DNA of 64,000 bases from Candidatus Marithrix sp. Canyon 246. GTDB taxonomy: Bacteria; Pseudomonadota; Gammaproteobacteria; Beggiatoales; Beggiatoaceae. A program made the translations under genes and the position numbers. The DNA is taken from positions 171,375 through 235,374 of the forward strand of contig NZ_MCBX01000002.1 in the NCBI RefSeq assembly GCF_001723685.1, written 5' to 3'. Shown here one piece after another: positions 29,575 to 42,914 of this stretch. The notes beneath the pieces were generated by a model that saw only the letters and a program-made list of their open reading frames with translations, searched no databases and was not told the DNA's origin. Within the stretch, counting starts at the first letter, position 1. Every line of letters starts with the position of its first letter.

Positions 29575-31347
29575 ATGCTAAAATTTCCCTACGGCTTCAG
29601 CGACTTTAATCTAATAAGAACTGAGAATTATTTCTATATTGATCGCACTTCACATATTCCACTAATAGAAACAGCAGGGCATCAGCTACTGTTTTTACGC
29701 CCACGCCGATTTGGGAAATCTTTACTATTATCAATGCTAGAGAATTACTACGATGTAGCAAAAGCCGATGAATTTAATAAATTATTTGGTAACTTAGCGA
29801 TTGGCAAAAATCCTACTCCTTTGCATAATAAATACTTGATAATGAAATGGGATTTTTCTAATATAAATGCCCAAGGTACTCTTGAAGATATTAAACATTC
29901 AATATACAATCATATCAATAATACCATTGAAGCTTTTGTGGATCGTTATCAACATTTATGGCAATATCAGGTTAAAATTAATCCCCAAGACGCGCTTTCC
30001 TCGTTTCAATCATCTTTAATTGCTATTAGACAAACTCCTTATCGTCTCTACCTGTTAATTGACGAATATGACAATTTTGCTAACGAAGTAATGATGGGAA
30101 AAGGTGAAATAAAGCCTGAACGTTATAAAACTCTGACATCTGCCGAAGGTTCACTTAAAGCTATTTTTAGAACAGTTAAATCTGCCACTAGTGGATTAGG
30201 ATTAGAACGAGTTTTTATCACCGGTGCCTCTCCAATTTTGTTGTCTGATATGACTACAGCGTATAATGTAGCTGAAAATATTTATTTTAAGAAAAAATTT
30301 AATGATTTGTGCGGTTTTAAAGAAGCAGAACTGAAAGCAGTTTTAACTCAAGTCATCGCAGAATGTAAACTGAAACCAGAATATGTGGAAAAAGCACAAT
30401 CTGTAATGAAAGCTTTTTATAATGCTTATTCTTTTAGTGATATGAGCAATGAATTGATTTATAATCCAACACTAGTACTGTATTTTCTCAAAAATTTGCA
30501 AGAAGATTGCAAATTTCCCAGTCAAATGTTAGATGAAAATTTAGCAATGGATTTAAGAAAACTCACATATTTGTCTCGTTTGCCTAATGGAAAAGCCATA
30601 TTAAAACAAGCCTTAAATGGAACTCCATCTTTAGCTCTGTTTTCAGTTTCTAATCGGTTTGGCATTGATGATATGTTAAAAATCAATCAAAGTAATCAAT
30701 TTATAATTTCTATACTTTATTATTTGGGTGTTTTAACTTTGGATGGAGAAACAGCACTTAGAAAATTGCGTTTTAAAATTCCTAATTTAGTAGTAAAAAA
30801 ACTCTACGTCGAGTATCTTTTTGAAATGCTATTACCACAAGACACTGAACGCGAACAAGTTCGCTTGTTGGCAGAAGAATTTTATCAAACAGTCGATTTG
30901 CAACCAATCTGCGATTTTATGACACAGCGTTATTTTAAGGTATTTGATAATCGTGACTATAAAACCGCAAATGAATTGACTATAAAAACTGCTTTTTTGA
31001 CAGTACTTTTTAATGATGTCTGGTATATGATGGATTCCGAAATGCCAGTAGAGCGACGCTATAGTGATTTAAGTATGATAGTTCGCCCAGATTTTCGTCA
31101 AACTCCATTAAACAATTTCCTATTTGAATTCAAATATTTAAAATTATCTGAAGTCAAACTAACTGGAAACGAACTAAAATTATTAAGTATGGAAGAAGTA
31201 GAAACTTTAGATTTAGTACAGGAAAAACTAGCAGAGGCTGAACAACAATTACTTGATTATCAATCTAGTTTGGAAGATTTGCAATTGATTAGTGTGGTTG
31301 CTGTTGGATTTGATAGGTTGGTTTGGAAAATAGTTGAGTTTAGTTAA
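29575..31347 (+). CDS. AAA-ATPase-like / PD-(D/E)XK nuclease protein (DUF1703 type), copy 1
   Basis: 590 residues. It opens MLKFPYGFSDF and YFYIDRT, then has the P-loop segment FLRPRRFGKSLLLSML (about 41-56), Walker B-like LYLLIDEYDNFANE (about 158-171), and a C-terminal nuclease-like region with RRYSDLSMIVRPDF and FLFEFKYLK (about 495-525, the D...ExK pattern). These are AAA-ATPase_like/DUF1703 proteins, often in large paralogue families in anaerobes and sulfur bacteria; their role is unproven, with mobile-element or defence functions suggested. It is about 75-80% similar by eye to copy 2, most strongly in the first 100 and last 170 residues, least between about 105 and 150. Confidence 0.85.
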   Translation: MLKFPYGFSDFNLIRTENYFYIDRTSHIPLIETAGHQLLFLRPRRFGKSLLLSMLENYYDVAKADEFNKLFGNLAIGKNPTPLHNKYLIMKWDFSNINAQGTLEDIKHSIYNHINNTIEAFVDRYQHLWQYQVKINPQDALSSFQSSLIAIRQTPYRLYLLIDEYDNFANEVMMGKGEIKPERYKTLTSAEGSLKAIFRTVKSATSGLGLERVFITGASPILLSDMTTAYNVAENIYFKKKFNDLCGFKEAELKAVLTQVIAECKLKPEYVEKAQSVMKAFYNAYSFSDMSNELIYNPTLVLYFLKNLQEDCKFPSQMLDENLAMDLRKLTYLSRLPNGKAILKQALNGTPSLALFSVSNRFGIDDMLKINQSNQFIISILYYLGVLTLDGETALRKLRFKIPNLVVKKLYVEYLFEMLLPQDTEREQVRLLAEEFYQTVDLQPICDFMTQRYFKVFDNRDYKTANELTIKTAFLTVLFNDVWYMMDSEMPVERRYSDLSMIVRPDFRQTPLNNFLFEFKYLKLSEVKLTGNELKLLSMEEVETLDLVQEKLAEAEQQLLDYQSSLEDLQLISVVAVGFDRLVWKIVEFS

Positions 31348-31389
31348 TTATCAAGTTAAGTAGGTATGAAAAAGTTTATTAACAAAAAT

Positions 31390-31466
31390 AAGTACAACGA
31401 ATTACGTGGATAAACAAATTATTTAAATTAAACTTTATTAGTTTATCCACGTAATTCGCTGTACTT
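31390..31466. repeat. 26-bp-arm inverted repeat between the AAA copies
   Basis: Arms 31390-31415 and 31441-31466 pair over 26 bases with a single mismatch and enclose 25 AT-rich bases. The outer 11 bases are AAGTACAACGA, related to the repeat at 29456-29495. The size, perfect pairing and lack of coding content suggest a miniature mobile element or a strong hairpin between the two genes. Confidence 0.65.
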
Positions 31467-31591
31467 AATATTATATAATAAGGCTTACTTCTACCAGTAG
31501 ATTCAGCAAAGCTAACTTAGCTGTTAAAAAACTATTATGTATGATTGTCATCCATTATGCTATAATTTATAAAAAATGGAGAACTAACATA

Positions 31592-33370
31592 ATGCTAAAA
31601 TTTCCCTACGGAATAAGTAATTTCCATAGAATTGTAACCAACAATTACTTTTATGTGGATCGTAGCAACCACATTAGACTGATTGAAGATGCAGGTGATC
31701 AAATACTATTTCTACGCCCACGTAGATTTGGTAAATCTTTACTATTATCAATGCTAGAGAATTACTACGATGTAGCAAAAGCCGATGAATTTGATAAATT
31801 ATTTGGAAACTTAGCTATTGGCAAAAATCCTACTCCTTTGCATAATAAATATTTGGTGATGAAATGGGATTTTTCTAATATCAATCCAAAAGGCGAAGCA
31901 CAAGACATAGAAATGCGATTGTATCACTATATCAATCGTTGTATTAAAAATTTTGCGTACAAGTATCAAGCTTTGCTTCCTATAAATATCCAAATTGATC
32001 CAGAGGATGCTATTGATTCCTTTCTTTCCATGTTAAATGCGGTGCTACAAACTCCTTATCGTCTTTATCTGCTAATTGACGAGTATGACAATTTTGCCAA
32101 TGAAGTAATGATGGGAAAAGGTCAAATAAATCCAGAACGTTATAAAGCACTTACATCTGCTGATAGTTCACTTAAAGCTATTTTCAAAACAGTTAAATCT
32201 GCCAGTGGCGGATTAGGTTTAGAACGAGTTTTTCTCACCGGAGCGTCTCCAATTTTGATGTCTGATATGACTACAGCTTATAATGTAGCAAAAAATATTT
32301 ACCTTGAACCAGAATTTAATGAATTATGTGGCTTTCAAGAACATGAAATCAAAGCTGTATTAACACAAATTGTTAAAGAATGTGGGTTTGAAAATGACAA
32401 AATCAACGAAGCATTAACGCTGATACGAAGTTTTTATGATGGTTATTGTTTTAATGAATCTTGCAAGGCTGATATATATAATCCAACCTTGGCATTGTAT
32501 TTTTTTGACTCATTTCAAAAAAATTGCAAATTTCCCCAGCAAATGTTGGATGATAATTTATCAATGGATTTAAATAAGCTTACTTATCTCTCTCGTCTGC
32601 CAAATGGCAGAGCCATTCTTTGGCAAGCATTAAATGGAACTCCGCCTTTAATTCTCTCATTGCTAGCCAATCGTTTTGGCATTGATCAGATGTTAAAAAC
32701 CAGTCAAAGTAATCAGTTTATCATCTCTATACTTTATTATTTGGGCGTTTTAACCTTGGATGGAGAAACAGAACTTAGACAATTGCGTTTTAAAATTCCC
32801 AATTTGGTGGTAAGAAAACTCTATGTTGAGCATCTGTTTGAAATGCTATTACCACAAGACGTTGAACGTGAAGAAGTTCGTTTATTAGCTGAAGAATTTT
32901 ATCAAACAGTCGATTTGCAACCAATCTGCGATTTTATGACGCAGCGTTATTTTAAAGTATTTGATAATCGTGACTATAAAACCGCAAATGAATTGACTAT
33001 TAAAACAGCTTTTTTGACGGTACTTTTTAATGATGTTTGGTATATGATGGATTCAGAAATGCCAGTAGAACGACGCTATAGTGATTTAAGTATGATTGTT
33101 CGCCCAGATTTTCGTCAAACTCCCTTAAAAAATTTCCTATTTGAATTCAAATATTTAAAATTATCTGAAGTCAAACTAACTGGAAATGAACTAAAACTAT
33201 TAAGTATAGAAGAAATAGAAACTTTAGAATTAGTACAAGAAAAATTGGCAGAAGCTGAACAACAATTACTTGATTATCAATCTAGTTTGGAAGATTTGCA
33301 ATTGATTAGTGTGGTTGCTGTTGGGTTTGACAGGTTGGTTTGGAAAATAGTTAAACCTGTCAAGTTTTAA
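31592..33370 (+). CDS. AAA-ATPase-like / PD-(D/E)XK nuclease protein (DUF1703 type), copy 2
   Basis: 592 residues from ATG 31592; the frame is open from 31541, but the conserved MLKFPYG start and the GGAGA site before it fix the beginning as in copy 1. All motifs of copy 1 are kept: FLRPRRFGKS, LYLLIDEYDNFANE, and the C-terminal RRYSDLSMIVRPDF / FLFEFKYLK. The middle (about 100-150 and 255-290) differs most, which is where substrate or partner contacts may lie. Just after the stop, ACCTGTCAAGTTTT recalls the dispersed palindrome at 20120. Confidence 0.85.
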   Translation: MLKFPYGISNFHRIVTNNYFYVDRSNHIRLIEDAGDQILFLRPRRFGKSLLLSMLENYYDVAKADEFDKLFGNLAIGKNPTPLHNKYLVMKWDFSNINPKGEAQDIEMRLYHYINRCIKNFAYKYQALLPINIQIDPEDAIDSFLSMLNAVLQTPYRLYLLIDEYDNFANEVMMGKGQINPERYKALTSADSSLKAIFKTVKSASGGLGLERVFLTGASPILMSDMTTAYNVAKNIYLEPEFNELCGFQEHEIKAVLTQIVKECGFENDKINEALTLIRSFYDGYCFNESCKADIYNPTLALYFFDSFQKNCKFPQQMLDDNLSMDLNKLTYLSRLPNGRAILWQALNGTPPLILSLLANRFGIDQMLKTSQSNQFIISILYYLGVLTLDGETELRQLRFKIPNLVVRKLYVEHLFEMLLPQDVEREEVRLLAEEFYQTVDLQPICDFMTQRYFKVFDNRDYKTANELTIKTAFLTVLFNDVWYMMDSEMPVERRYSDLSMIVRPDFRQTPLKNFLFEFKYLKLSEVKLTGNELKLLSIEEIETLELVQEKLAEAEQQLLDYQSSLEDLQLISVVAVGFDRLVWKIVKPVKF

Positions 33371-33390
33371 CCAATTGTAATGATAAACAA

Positions 33391-34821
33391 TCATTTGAGT
33401 TCTATTCTATGCACTGGCTCACATAAATCCATCATAGCTTTTCCTTGCCAATTGCCTAATAATACTCCATGCACACGCAAGCCTTGTTGCTGTTTTGCTA
33501 GTGCAATCCGTTGCGACAAATCAGTTTGAGATGGAAAACGTCCATCACTAATCAATAAAATATCCGCATTTTGCCATTGTGCTGTACTTTGTTTTGCTAA
33601 GGCGCGTAATAAAGCTTGACTGACATCAGTACCGCCTTGAAAGCTTTGCTGTAAAAAACTCAACAAAGCAAGCACACCACCACGCTGTAAATTTAATTCA
33701 TGTTCGATAATTTGTTCTGGTCCACTAAAAGCATAAACATAGCAGGCTCGTTGTTCAATTTGGGCAATCCGTAAGGCTTCCAAAGTTAAAGCTTTGGCTA
33801 TGTATTCAGCTTCACCGTGCATTGATGCTGAGGTATCCAAACAGATAATAATTGGTCCATAGCCTAAATCTGTTGATTGTTCTTCTATTTGTTCTTCTGG
33901 CTGTTCTTGTAGTTCAACTTCAACATCTAAGCCGCGTAATTGATAGGTCAACAAGGTGTTTTCAGCACGTTTGGCATACCAAAGTGTTTTTAAACGTGGA
34001 TGTCCTAATAAGGCAAGTTCACTGGGTAATAGACGACTTATGGCATCGCTACGCTGAATGCCACCCATTTCGTTGACTGCATAGGGTGTTATGGTTTCCT
34101 TTGCTTCTGGCATCAGGCGACGTAAGGGCGAGCTGATTTTTTCGCTACTGTTGATTTCACGCAAACGTCCTAGCATCGCCACAAGGCGTTGTAAATAGGG
34201 AAGTTGTTTTATCAGTTTGCGATAACGCACTATGTCACGCCAGCCTTGTGAGGCTAAAATACCTTGGCTTAAATCCCAACCACGTCCTAGAAACGCGCCT
34301 AATTCGGTCAAAGTTTCAGTTAATTCATCCCATTGTTCTGTTAATGTTTGCCATTCAGTTTCCAAATGTTCGGCTGTGTGTTCAGCTATAGCTGTAGAAT
34401 CATTTTGGGGTACATGATCTGACTGTCTGTCTTCATCGGCAAAACTGGAATCTCGATCTCGAATCTTTTGCCGCTGTGCTAGTTTGTCAATACTGTCTTC
34501 AGGGTTGCCGCGTTTTTGGTTAAAATCTTCAGCACTAGTAATACCTTCTAAGATGCTTATCAAAACTTCATCAGTCAGTGTTTGTTGTTGATTACAATAT
34601 TGTACAATATCTAAGGCTTCTAAACGTAATAAAATTTGCCGTTTGATCACTGCCTCTGGCCATTCCAGCTTGTTTTCATCTGGCAAGTTGCCTTGTAATA
34701 AGGCTTGCCGCCATTTTAAAATTCCGTGAACACGTGGCAGTAATTTGCCATGTGTATGTGTAATCACTGGCACATATAAAGCTTCTGGTAGTTCGTCTAG
34801 TACGGCAAATTTACATTCCAT
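33391..34821 (-). CDS. VWA-domain protein, ViaA-like
   Basis: 476 residues. The C-terminal half is a von Willebrand A domain with a full MIDAS: DTSAS (DxSxS, about 329-333), the GGTDVS Thr and the ISDGRFPS Asp. The N-terminal half is helical and charged. ViaA binds the AAA+ ATPase RavA, and the pair is linked in E. coli to maturation of respiratory complexes. The RavA-like gene lies just upstream on the same strand, separated by about 300 bases of repeats. With the molybdoenzyme genes before that, the pair probably acts on the redox complex. A generic MoxR/VWA pair is the alternative. Confidence 0.8.
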   Translation of the reverse strand: MECKFAVLDELPEALYVPVITHTHGKLLPRVHGILKWRQALLQGNLPDENKLEWPEAVIKRQILLRLEALDIVQYCNQQQTLTDEVLISILEGITSAEDFNQKRGNPEDSIDKLAQRQKIRDRDSSFADEDRQSDHVPQNDSTAIAEHTAEHLETEWQTLTEQWDELTETLTELGAFLGRGWDLSQGILASQGWRDIVRYRKLIKQLPYLQRLVAMLGRLREINSSEKISSPLRRLMPEAKETITPYAVNEMGGIQRSDAISRLLPSELALLGHPRLKTLWYAKRAENTLLTYQLRGLDVEVELQEQPEEQIEEQSTDLGYGPIIICLDTSASMHGEAEYIAKALTLEALRIAQIEQRACYVYAFSGPEQIIEHELNLQRGGVLALLSFLQQSFQGGTDVSQALLRALAKQSTAQWQNADILLISDGRFPSQTDLSQRIALAKQQQGLRVHGVLLGNWQGKAMMDLCEPVHRIELK

Positions 34822-34835
34822 ATATTTACTTTCAT

Positions 34836-35057
34836 GTAGGGTGGGTAGAGCGAAAGCGATACGAAGTCAGCGAAGCTAAACCCACCATTTTCTTAGTTTG
34901 ATATTAATTTACTTTCATGTAGGGTGGGTAAAACAAAAGCGATATGACAATCAGCGATACGCAGTCACGGAGCGGGCGGAGCAAGCTAAACTCACCATTT
35001 TCGCCAGGTGGGTTTAGCTTCGCTGACTTCGTATCGCTTTCGCTCTACCCACCCTAC
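34836..35057. repeat. GTAGGGTGGGT repeat cluster with perfect 51-bp inverted copies
   Basis: The copy at 34836-34886 (starting GTAGGGTGGGTAGAGCGAAA and ending CTAAACCCACC) recurs as an exact reverse complement at 35007-35057. A third, diverged and longer copy lies between them at 34919-34996. Each copy also has complementary ends (GGTGGGT/ACCCACC). This fills the gap between the RavA-like and ViaA-like genes, and no gene is seen in it. Such GGTGGG...CCCACC elements are common dispersed repeats in cyanobacteria and large sulfur bacteria. An RNA across it would fold into a long stem. Confidence 0.85.
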
Positions 35058-35116
35058 AAATATGATTTCACATCATACTAAGTAACGCTAATAAATTTAG
35101 GTCACACTTTTCCATA

Positions 35117-36631
35117 CTATGATGCTAGCGTTTGATAGCTTACTAAAACTGTATGTAAACGTTTTGTTAGGCTTTTTGCTGCTTGCATGGATTCTGCTAG
35201 ACTGTTAGCTGCATTTTCCATGAAACTGCTCATCACCCAGAGATGTTCACCCAAATTATGATCTAAGCTTGCATGTTGTTGTTCTAAAGCTGCGTATAAA
35301 GTCAAAAGTTCATCATGCAACAGTGTAATGTCTTGAACCCGACTGTTGATAAAGCTTTCTGGATGAGAAATTGGTGCCATTAGCGGTGTGTGTTCCTGCA
35401 CTTGCACTAAACGGTTAGCTTGCTGTTGCACATATTGATTCAGGTGTACCCATTGTCCATTGATGTGACATTGTTCATAGGTATCGTCAAAAAATTGTTG
35501 ACGCAATTCTTGTTTGCTATAGCCTTGCCCATCTTTAACATCAGGTGGTGCTAGATATAAAGCTTCACCGTTACGTTGACCCAAAATAGTTTGTTGTTTC
35601 AAGCTTGTAGTTTGACCTTGATCGTCTTGGTATAAGGGTTCGTCATTGGCATTGCGTTGTTGAGTTTGACTATGAGTGTCGGTCTTTAATGTTAATTCCC
35701 ATGTTTTGACTAGTTTTTCTAGGCGATGGTGATTAAAGCCGCTACCAATACCAACATGTGCTACGTACCAATCGGCAATAGCTTGGCGTTGTTTAGGTTG
35801 TTCCCATAAGCAATGTTGCAACAACCAACAATCCCAAATTGATACAGTATCTTGTCCGTTGGTATAAGCTGATACTTTGAGTAATTTCACCGCTTTGCGC
35901 CAACGTCGATCAGAAACGCTGATGTTTTGTTGTTGCAAAAACCCATGCAATGCTTCTAGGAGCTGTAAGACATTATCCGGCAAGGCTAATTTCTCAGCTT
36001 GTTGCTGAATACTGATGATGTTGTCAGGATCAAGCCGTAAATCATCATCCGGTGGTGTGATTGCTGTTTCTGGTAGTTGTAATAAGTCTATAAATCGTTC
36101 TGCGGATACACCTTGGACTTGGTAACGGCAGAGGAAGCGGTCATATAAAGCGGCTAGTTCGGCTTCTTCTGGTAATTCATTGCTGGCTCCAATCACGGCT
36201 AATAATGGAATCTTGACACGCTGATCGCCATTATCAAATTCGCGTTCGTTCAACACTGTTAATAAGGCGTTTAGAATCGCGCTGTTGGCTTTGAATATTT
36301 CGTCAATAAAGGCTAAGGATGCGGTGGGCAAATAACCTTGGGTTATGCGTTCATAACGGTCGTTTTCTAAAGCTTTGATTGACAAAGGTCCAAATAACTC
36401 TTCAGGTACGGAAAAACGAGTTAGCAAACGCTCGAAATATTGTCCATCGCGAAAAGCAAGGTGCAAACGACGTGCTAAGATGCTTTTGGCAGTTCCCGGT
36501 TGTCCAATTAACAGGAAATGTTCGCCAGCCAAAACTGATAAAAATGCCAGTCGGATGGCGACATCACGTTCAATTAGATTGGTGCTTAGAGTATTGCGTA
36601 GAGCTTCTAATTGTTTTTTTAATGTGGGCAT
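35117..36631 (-). CDS. MoxR family AAA+ ATPase, RavA-like
   Basis: 504 residues from ATG 36631, one base after the stop of the upstream gene and with a CGGAA site before it; ATG 36661 is in frame but lies inside the upstream gene. Motifs: Walker A GQPGTAKS (about 42-49), FSVPEELFGPLS, Walker B LAFIDEIFKAN, sensor GASNELPEE and arginine finger ALYDRFLCRY. The long C-terminal part (from about 270) with LARA-like and helical segments fits RavA rather than short MoxR proteins. RavA is a hexameric motor working with ViaA. Translational coupling to the iron-sulfur/membrane subunit gene suggests a chaperone role for that complex. Confidence 0.8.
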   Translation of the reverse strand: MPTLKKQLEALRNTLSTNLIERDVAIRLAFLSVLAGEHFLLIGQPGTAKSILARRLHLAFRDGQYFERLLTRFSVPEELFGPLSIKALENDRYERITQGYLPTASLAFIDEIFKANSAILNALLTVLNEREFDNGDQRVKIPLLAVIGASNELPEEAELAALYDRFLCRYQVQGVSAERFIDLLQLPETAITPPDDDLRLDPDNIISIQQQAEKLALPDNVLQLLEALHGFLQQQNISVSDRRWRKAVKLLKVSAYTNGQDTVSIWDCWLLQHCLWEQPKQRQAIADWYVAHVGIGSGFNHHRLEKLVKTWELTLKTDTHSQTQQRNANDEPLYQDDQGQTTSLKQQTILGQRNGEALYLAPPDVKDGQGYSKQELRQQFFDDTYEQCHINGQWVHLNQYVQQQANRLVQVQEHTPLMAPISHPESFINSRVQDITLLHDELLTLYAALEQQHASLDHNLGEHLWVMSSFMENAANSLAESMQAAKSLTKRLHTVLVSYQTLAS

Positions 36632-36632
36632 T

Positions 36633-38494
36633 TTATTTTCCGGTAAAAATCCAACGCACATGTAATATTATGTCTTTAATGCTGTTTTCACGCACGGTTT
36701 GTAGCAATTCCTTGAGATTAAATTTATGATGTCCTTCATAAACTACACCGACTTGTTCTCGTTCAGCCAAACCAATTTCACGTGCATGTTCGACAAAACC
36801 TTGGTTCTTCCAAAAAAACGCCCCGGGCATGGTGGTAGGAATAACTATAGCGAAGAATAAAATACGTTCTAAATAAGCGGCAACTAGTAAGGAAATACTC
36901 AAAACAATACCCATAGTCACGCTATTAAGTCCATAAACAGCAATTACGCTTAAAGCAATCAGATTCAAGCCAAATAGAGCATTACGTAAATAATAAGTGT
37001 TACCAAACACGGTTGTTTGAGTGTAATGTGATGCGCCGCCTTCACCAGTACCGCGTTTTAAATAACGCGCATGAAAATAAAAGCCCAAACTTTGAATGGC
37101 GATACCTATTGCAGCAATTAGCGACAAGGTTTTTAATGGTGGAGTTGTCATAAAACCAACAGTAAACCAAGCTATTATAAGGCTACCTAAACTGAGCATG
37201 GTAGCATAGAAGGCTGTAGCGGTTTGCCAATGATCCCAAAATGGACGCGCTGGAATCCGGTACAGTTTATACATATAAAATGAGCCTGCCGCAAATCCTA
37301 ACAGTCCAATGATCGCAAAGGCATTTGCTGCCAAAATCGTTAGTGGATAACTAAATAGACTGAAAAAACTATAACCTGCCAAGCCAGCAAAAAATAAGGA
37401 TACTCCGGCAATTTCTCGACTAACGGGCGATAAACGTAAATTGTTAAAGCCACGATAAAAACGGTGTGGTTTGCCTAAGTGCATGAGTAATTTAAATAAG
37501 CCAAAGCTCATCAGCACTAACATCATAGCTAATAATGGTATAAAAGCTGCTGATTGTTGAATCTCGCTACCAAGTAACAATAATACAAACATGCCCATCG
37601 AGGCTTGTACACTTAAAGTGAATAAGGCATGAGCGTTTTCGTGTGAACTGAGTAATTTACCCAGATTCCATTGCCGTTGATGTCCGTGTTTGTCATCGAC
37701 TACCGACTCGTAACGCCCTGTGTCATCATTACGCATGTATTTTATCGGTGTATCGTCGATACGGGTGACTTCGCGTTGCAAGGTTTTGGTTTGCTGAAAA
37801 CGAATGTTCGGTTGGGTAATATCAGGAGATGGAAAACCGGGAATTGATACTTCAGCTTGGCTACGGTTTTCTGGCACGTTTTCAATCACCCCAAAATCTA
37901 AGGCATTACCCAAACAGGCGGCGACACAGGCAGGTTTTAAACCAACTTCCAAACGATCTACGCACATATTGCATTTGGATACTTGACCTTTTACTGGATC
38001 TAATTGGGGTGCATTATAAGGACAAACCCATGTACAGTAACCACAACCAAAACAAACATCAGGATCTTGTAAAACCGCACCGTATTCTGCAAATTTGGTA
38101 TAAGCACGAGTCGGGCAACCTTTTAGACACACTGGATCGGTGCAATGGTTACAAGCCATAGAAATATTCAAACGTTCATAGGCTGGATAACTACCACTTT
38201 CGACAAAACCTACTGAGCGAAAGGCAATATGGGCTGGATTGTCATTTTTCTCGCTACAGGCTGCTTCACAGGCATGACAAAAAATACAGTTGTCAGCATT
38301 GAGGAAAAAGCCATGTTGCTTATAACGATTTGGGTTTTGTTGTTGCTGTATTTCATCGTTGATGATGAAATCTTGTTCACGCAAAACATCGTTTTCAGGA
38401 GCAGTTTCAATTTTTTTGCCGTAGCGGTTTTCGACTTTGGTTTCTTGGTCCCATAAATGGGCATATTTAGGTTCGTCGCTGCGTACTTGAAACA

Positions 38495-38495
<1 letters not shown>
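36633..38495 (-). CDS. Fused iron-sulfur (DmsB-type) and membrane anchor (DmsC-type) subunit
   Basis: 620 residues. Residues about 60-215 hold four [4Fe-4S] cysteine sets (CIFCHACEAAC; CNHCTDPVCLKGC; CFGCGYCTWVC; CNMCVDR...CVAAC), as in DmsB-type electron-transfer subunits. A linker follows, then about eight membrane helices (about 290-570) of DmsC type. Normally these are two polypeptides; here they are one. It would pass electrons between the quinone pool and the molybdoenzyme whose gene ends at the same base (38495), so the two are translationally coupled. No Tat signal is seen on either, so the catalytic side is probably cytoplasmic. Confidence 0.9.
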
Positions 38496-42304
<3,809 letters not shown>

Positions 42305-42308
42305 GTTG

Positions 42309-42914
42309 TTAATTGATTTTTTTTATAGCTGGTTTTACGTGTAAGGATCTACGCAATTCACGAGATTGTTGTTTGACTATATTACGATCAGTTTCTGGGG
42401 CAAGTCGCACCAGAAACCATTTGCCCATAGGAATAATATAAACTTCTGGTGCAATATTTTTATCTTGAATCTGTTGGGCAAAACTTTGAGCGCGTTCTTC
42501 ACTTCTAAAAGCTGCTGCTTGTATGTACCATTTAGTTTCGCCATCATTGTCTGCATATAACTCAGATGGTGAATTAAAGACATTTTGAAAATTCTCGGGT
42601 TGCATGGCGTTGCCATCAAGATCAAGAAATACGAAACTTGCAGGAAGTCTTTTGTTGGTAACACTAGCACGAACTTGATTGATTTTTTTAGTGGCTGTGC
42701 TTGTAGAAGTAGCCACTGTTATAGAATCAAGTTCTTCATCTTGCTTTGCAGGTTCAAGTACATAGCCTTTTGGAACGCTAGCAAATCCTAGCACTAACTT
42801 TAAGCTACTGTAAATTAATAACATTATTATAAATAATGTTATTCCACCTACGAGACGTTGTTTTGGATCGTAGGTATCTGCATTAGCACGACGCATCATA
42901 TTACGTTGTTGCAT
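42309..42914 (-). CDS. SPOR-domain membrane protein
   Basis: 201 residues. A short basic cytosolic start, one membrane helix (about 22-44) and a periplasmic part ending in a SPOR domain (about 126-190: WYIQAAAFRSEERAQSFAQQI ... GKWFLVRLAPETDR). SPOR domains bind denuded peptidoglycan glycans at division sites. It lacks the full FtsN or DedD architecture that would name it. The ATG shares a base with the stop of sppA (42914), so the two genes are coupled. Confidence 0.8.
   Translation of the reverse strand: MQQRNMMRRANADTYDPKQRLVGGITLFIIMLLIYSSLKLVLGFASVPKGYVLEPAKQDEELDSITVATSTSTATKKINQVRASVTNKRLPASFVFLDLDGNAMQPENFQNVFNSPSELYADNDGETKWYIQAAAFRSEERAQSFAQQIQDKNIAPEVYIIPMGKWFLVRLAPETDRNIVKQQSRELRRSLHVKPAIKKIN

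Noticed and set aside
29223..33370. The tandem AAA genes as parts of an insertion sequence
   Set aside because: No transposase catalytic core, terminal repeats bounding a unit or target duplication is visible.
34836..35057. CRISPR array from the GTAGGGTGGG repeats
   Set aside because: Only three copies, in mixed orientation, with internal divergence and no uniform spacers or cas genes.
42309..42914. Fluoride riboswitch before crcB
   Set aside because: Only 4 bases separate it from the upstream gene, and no riboswitch consensus is seen.
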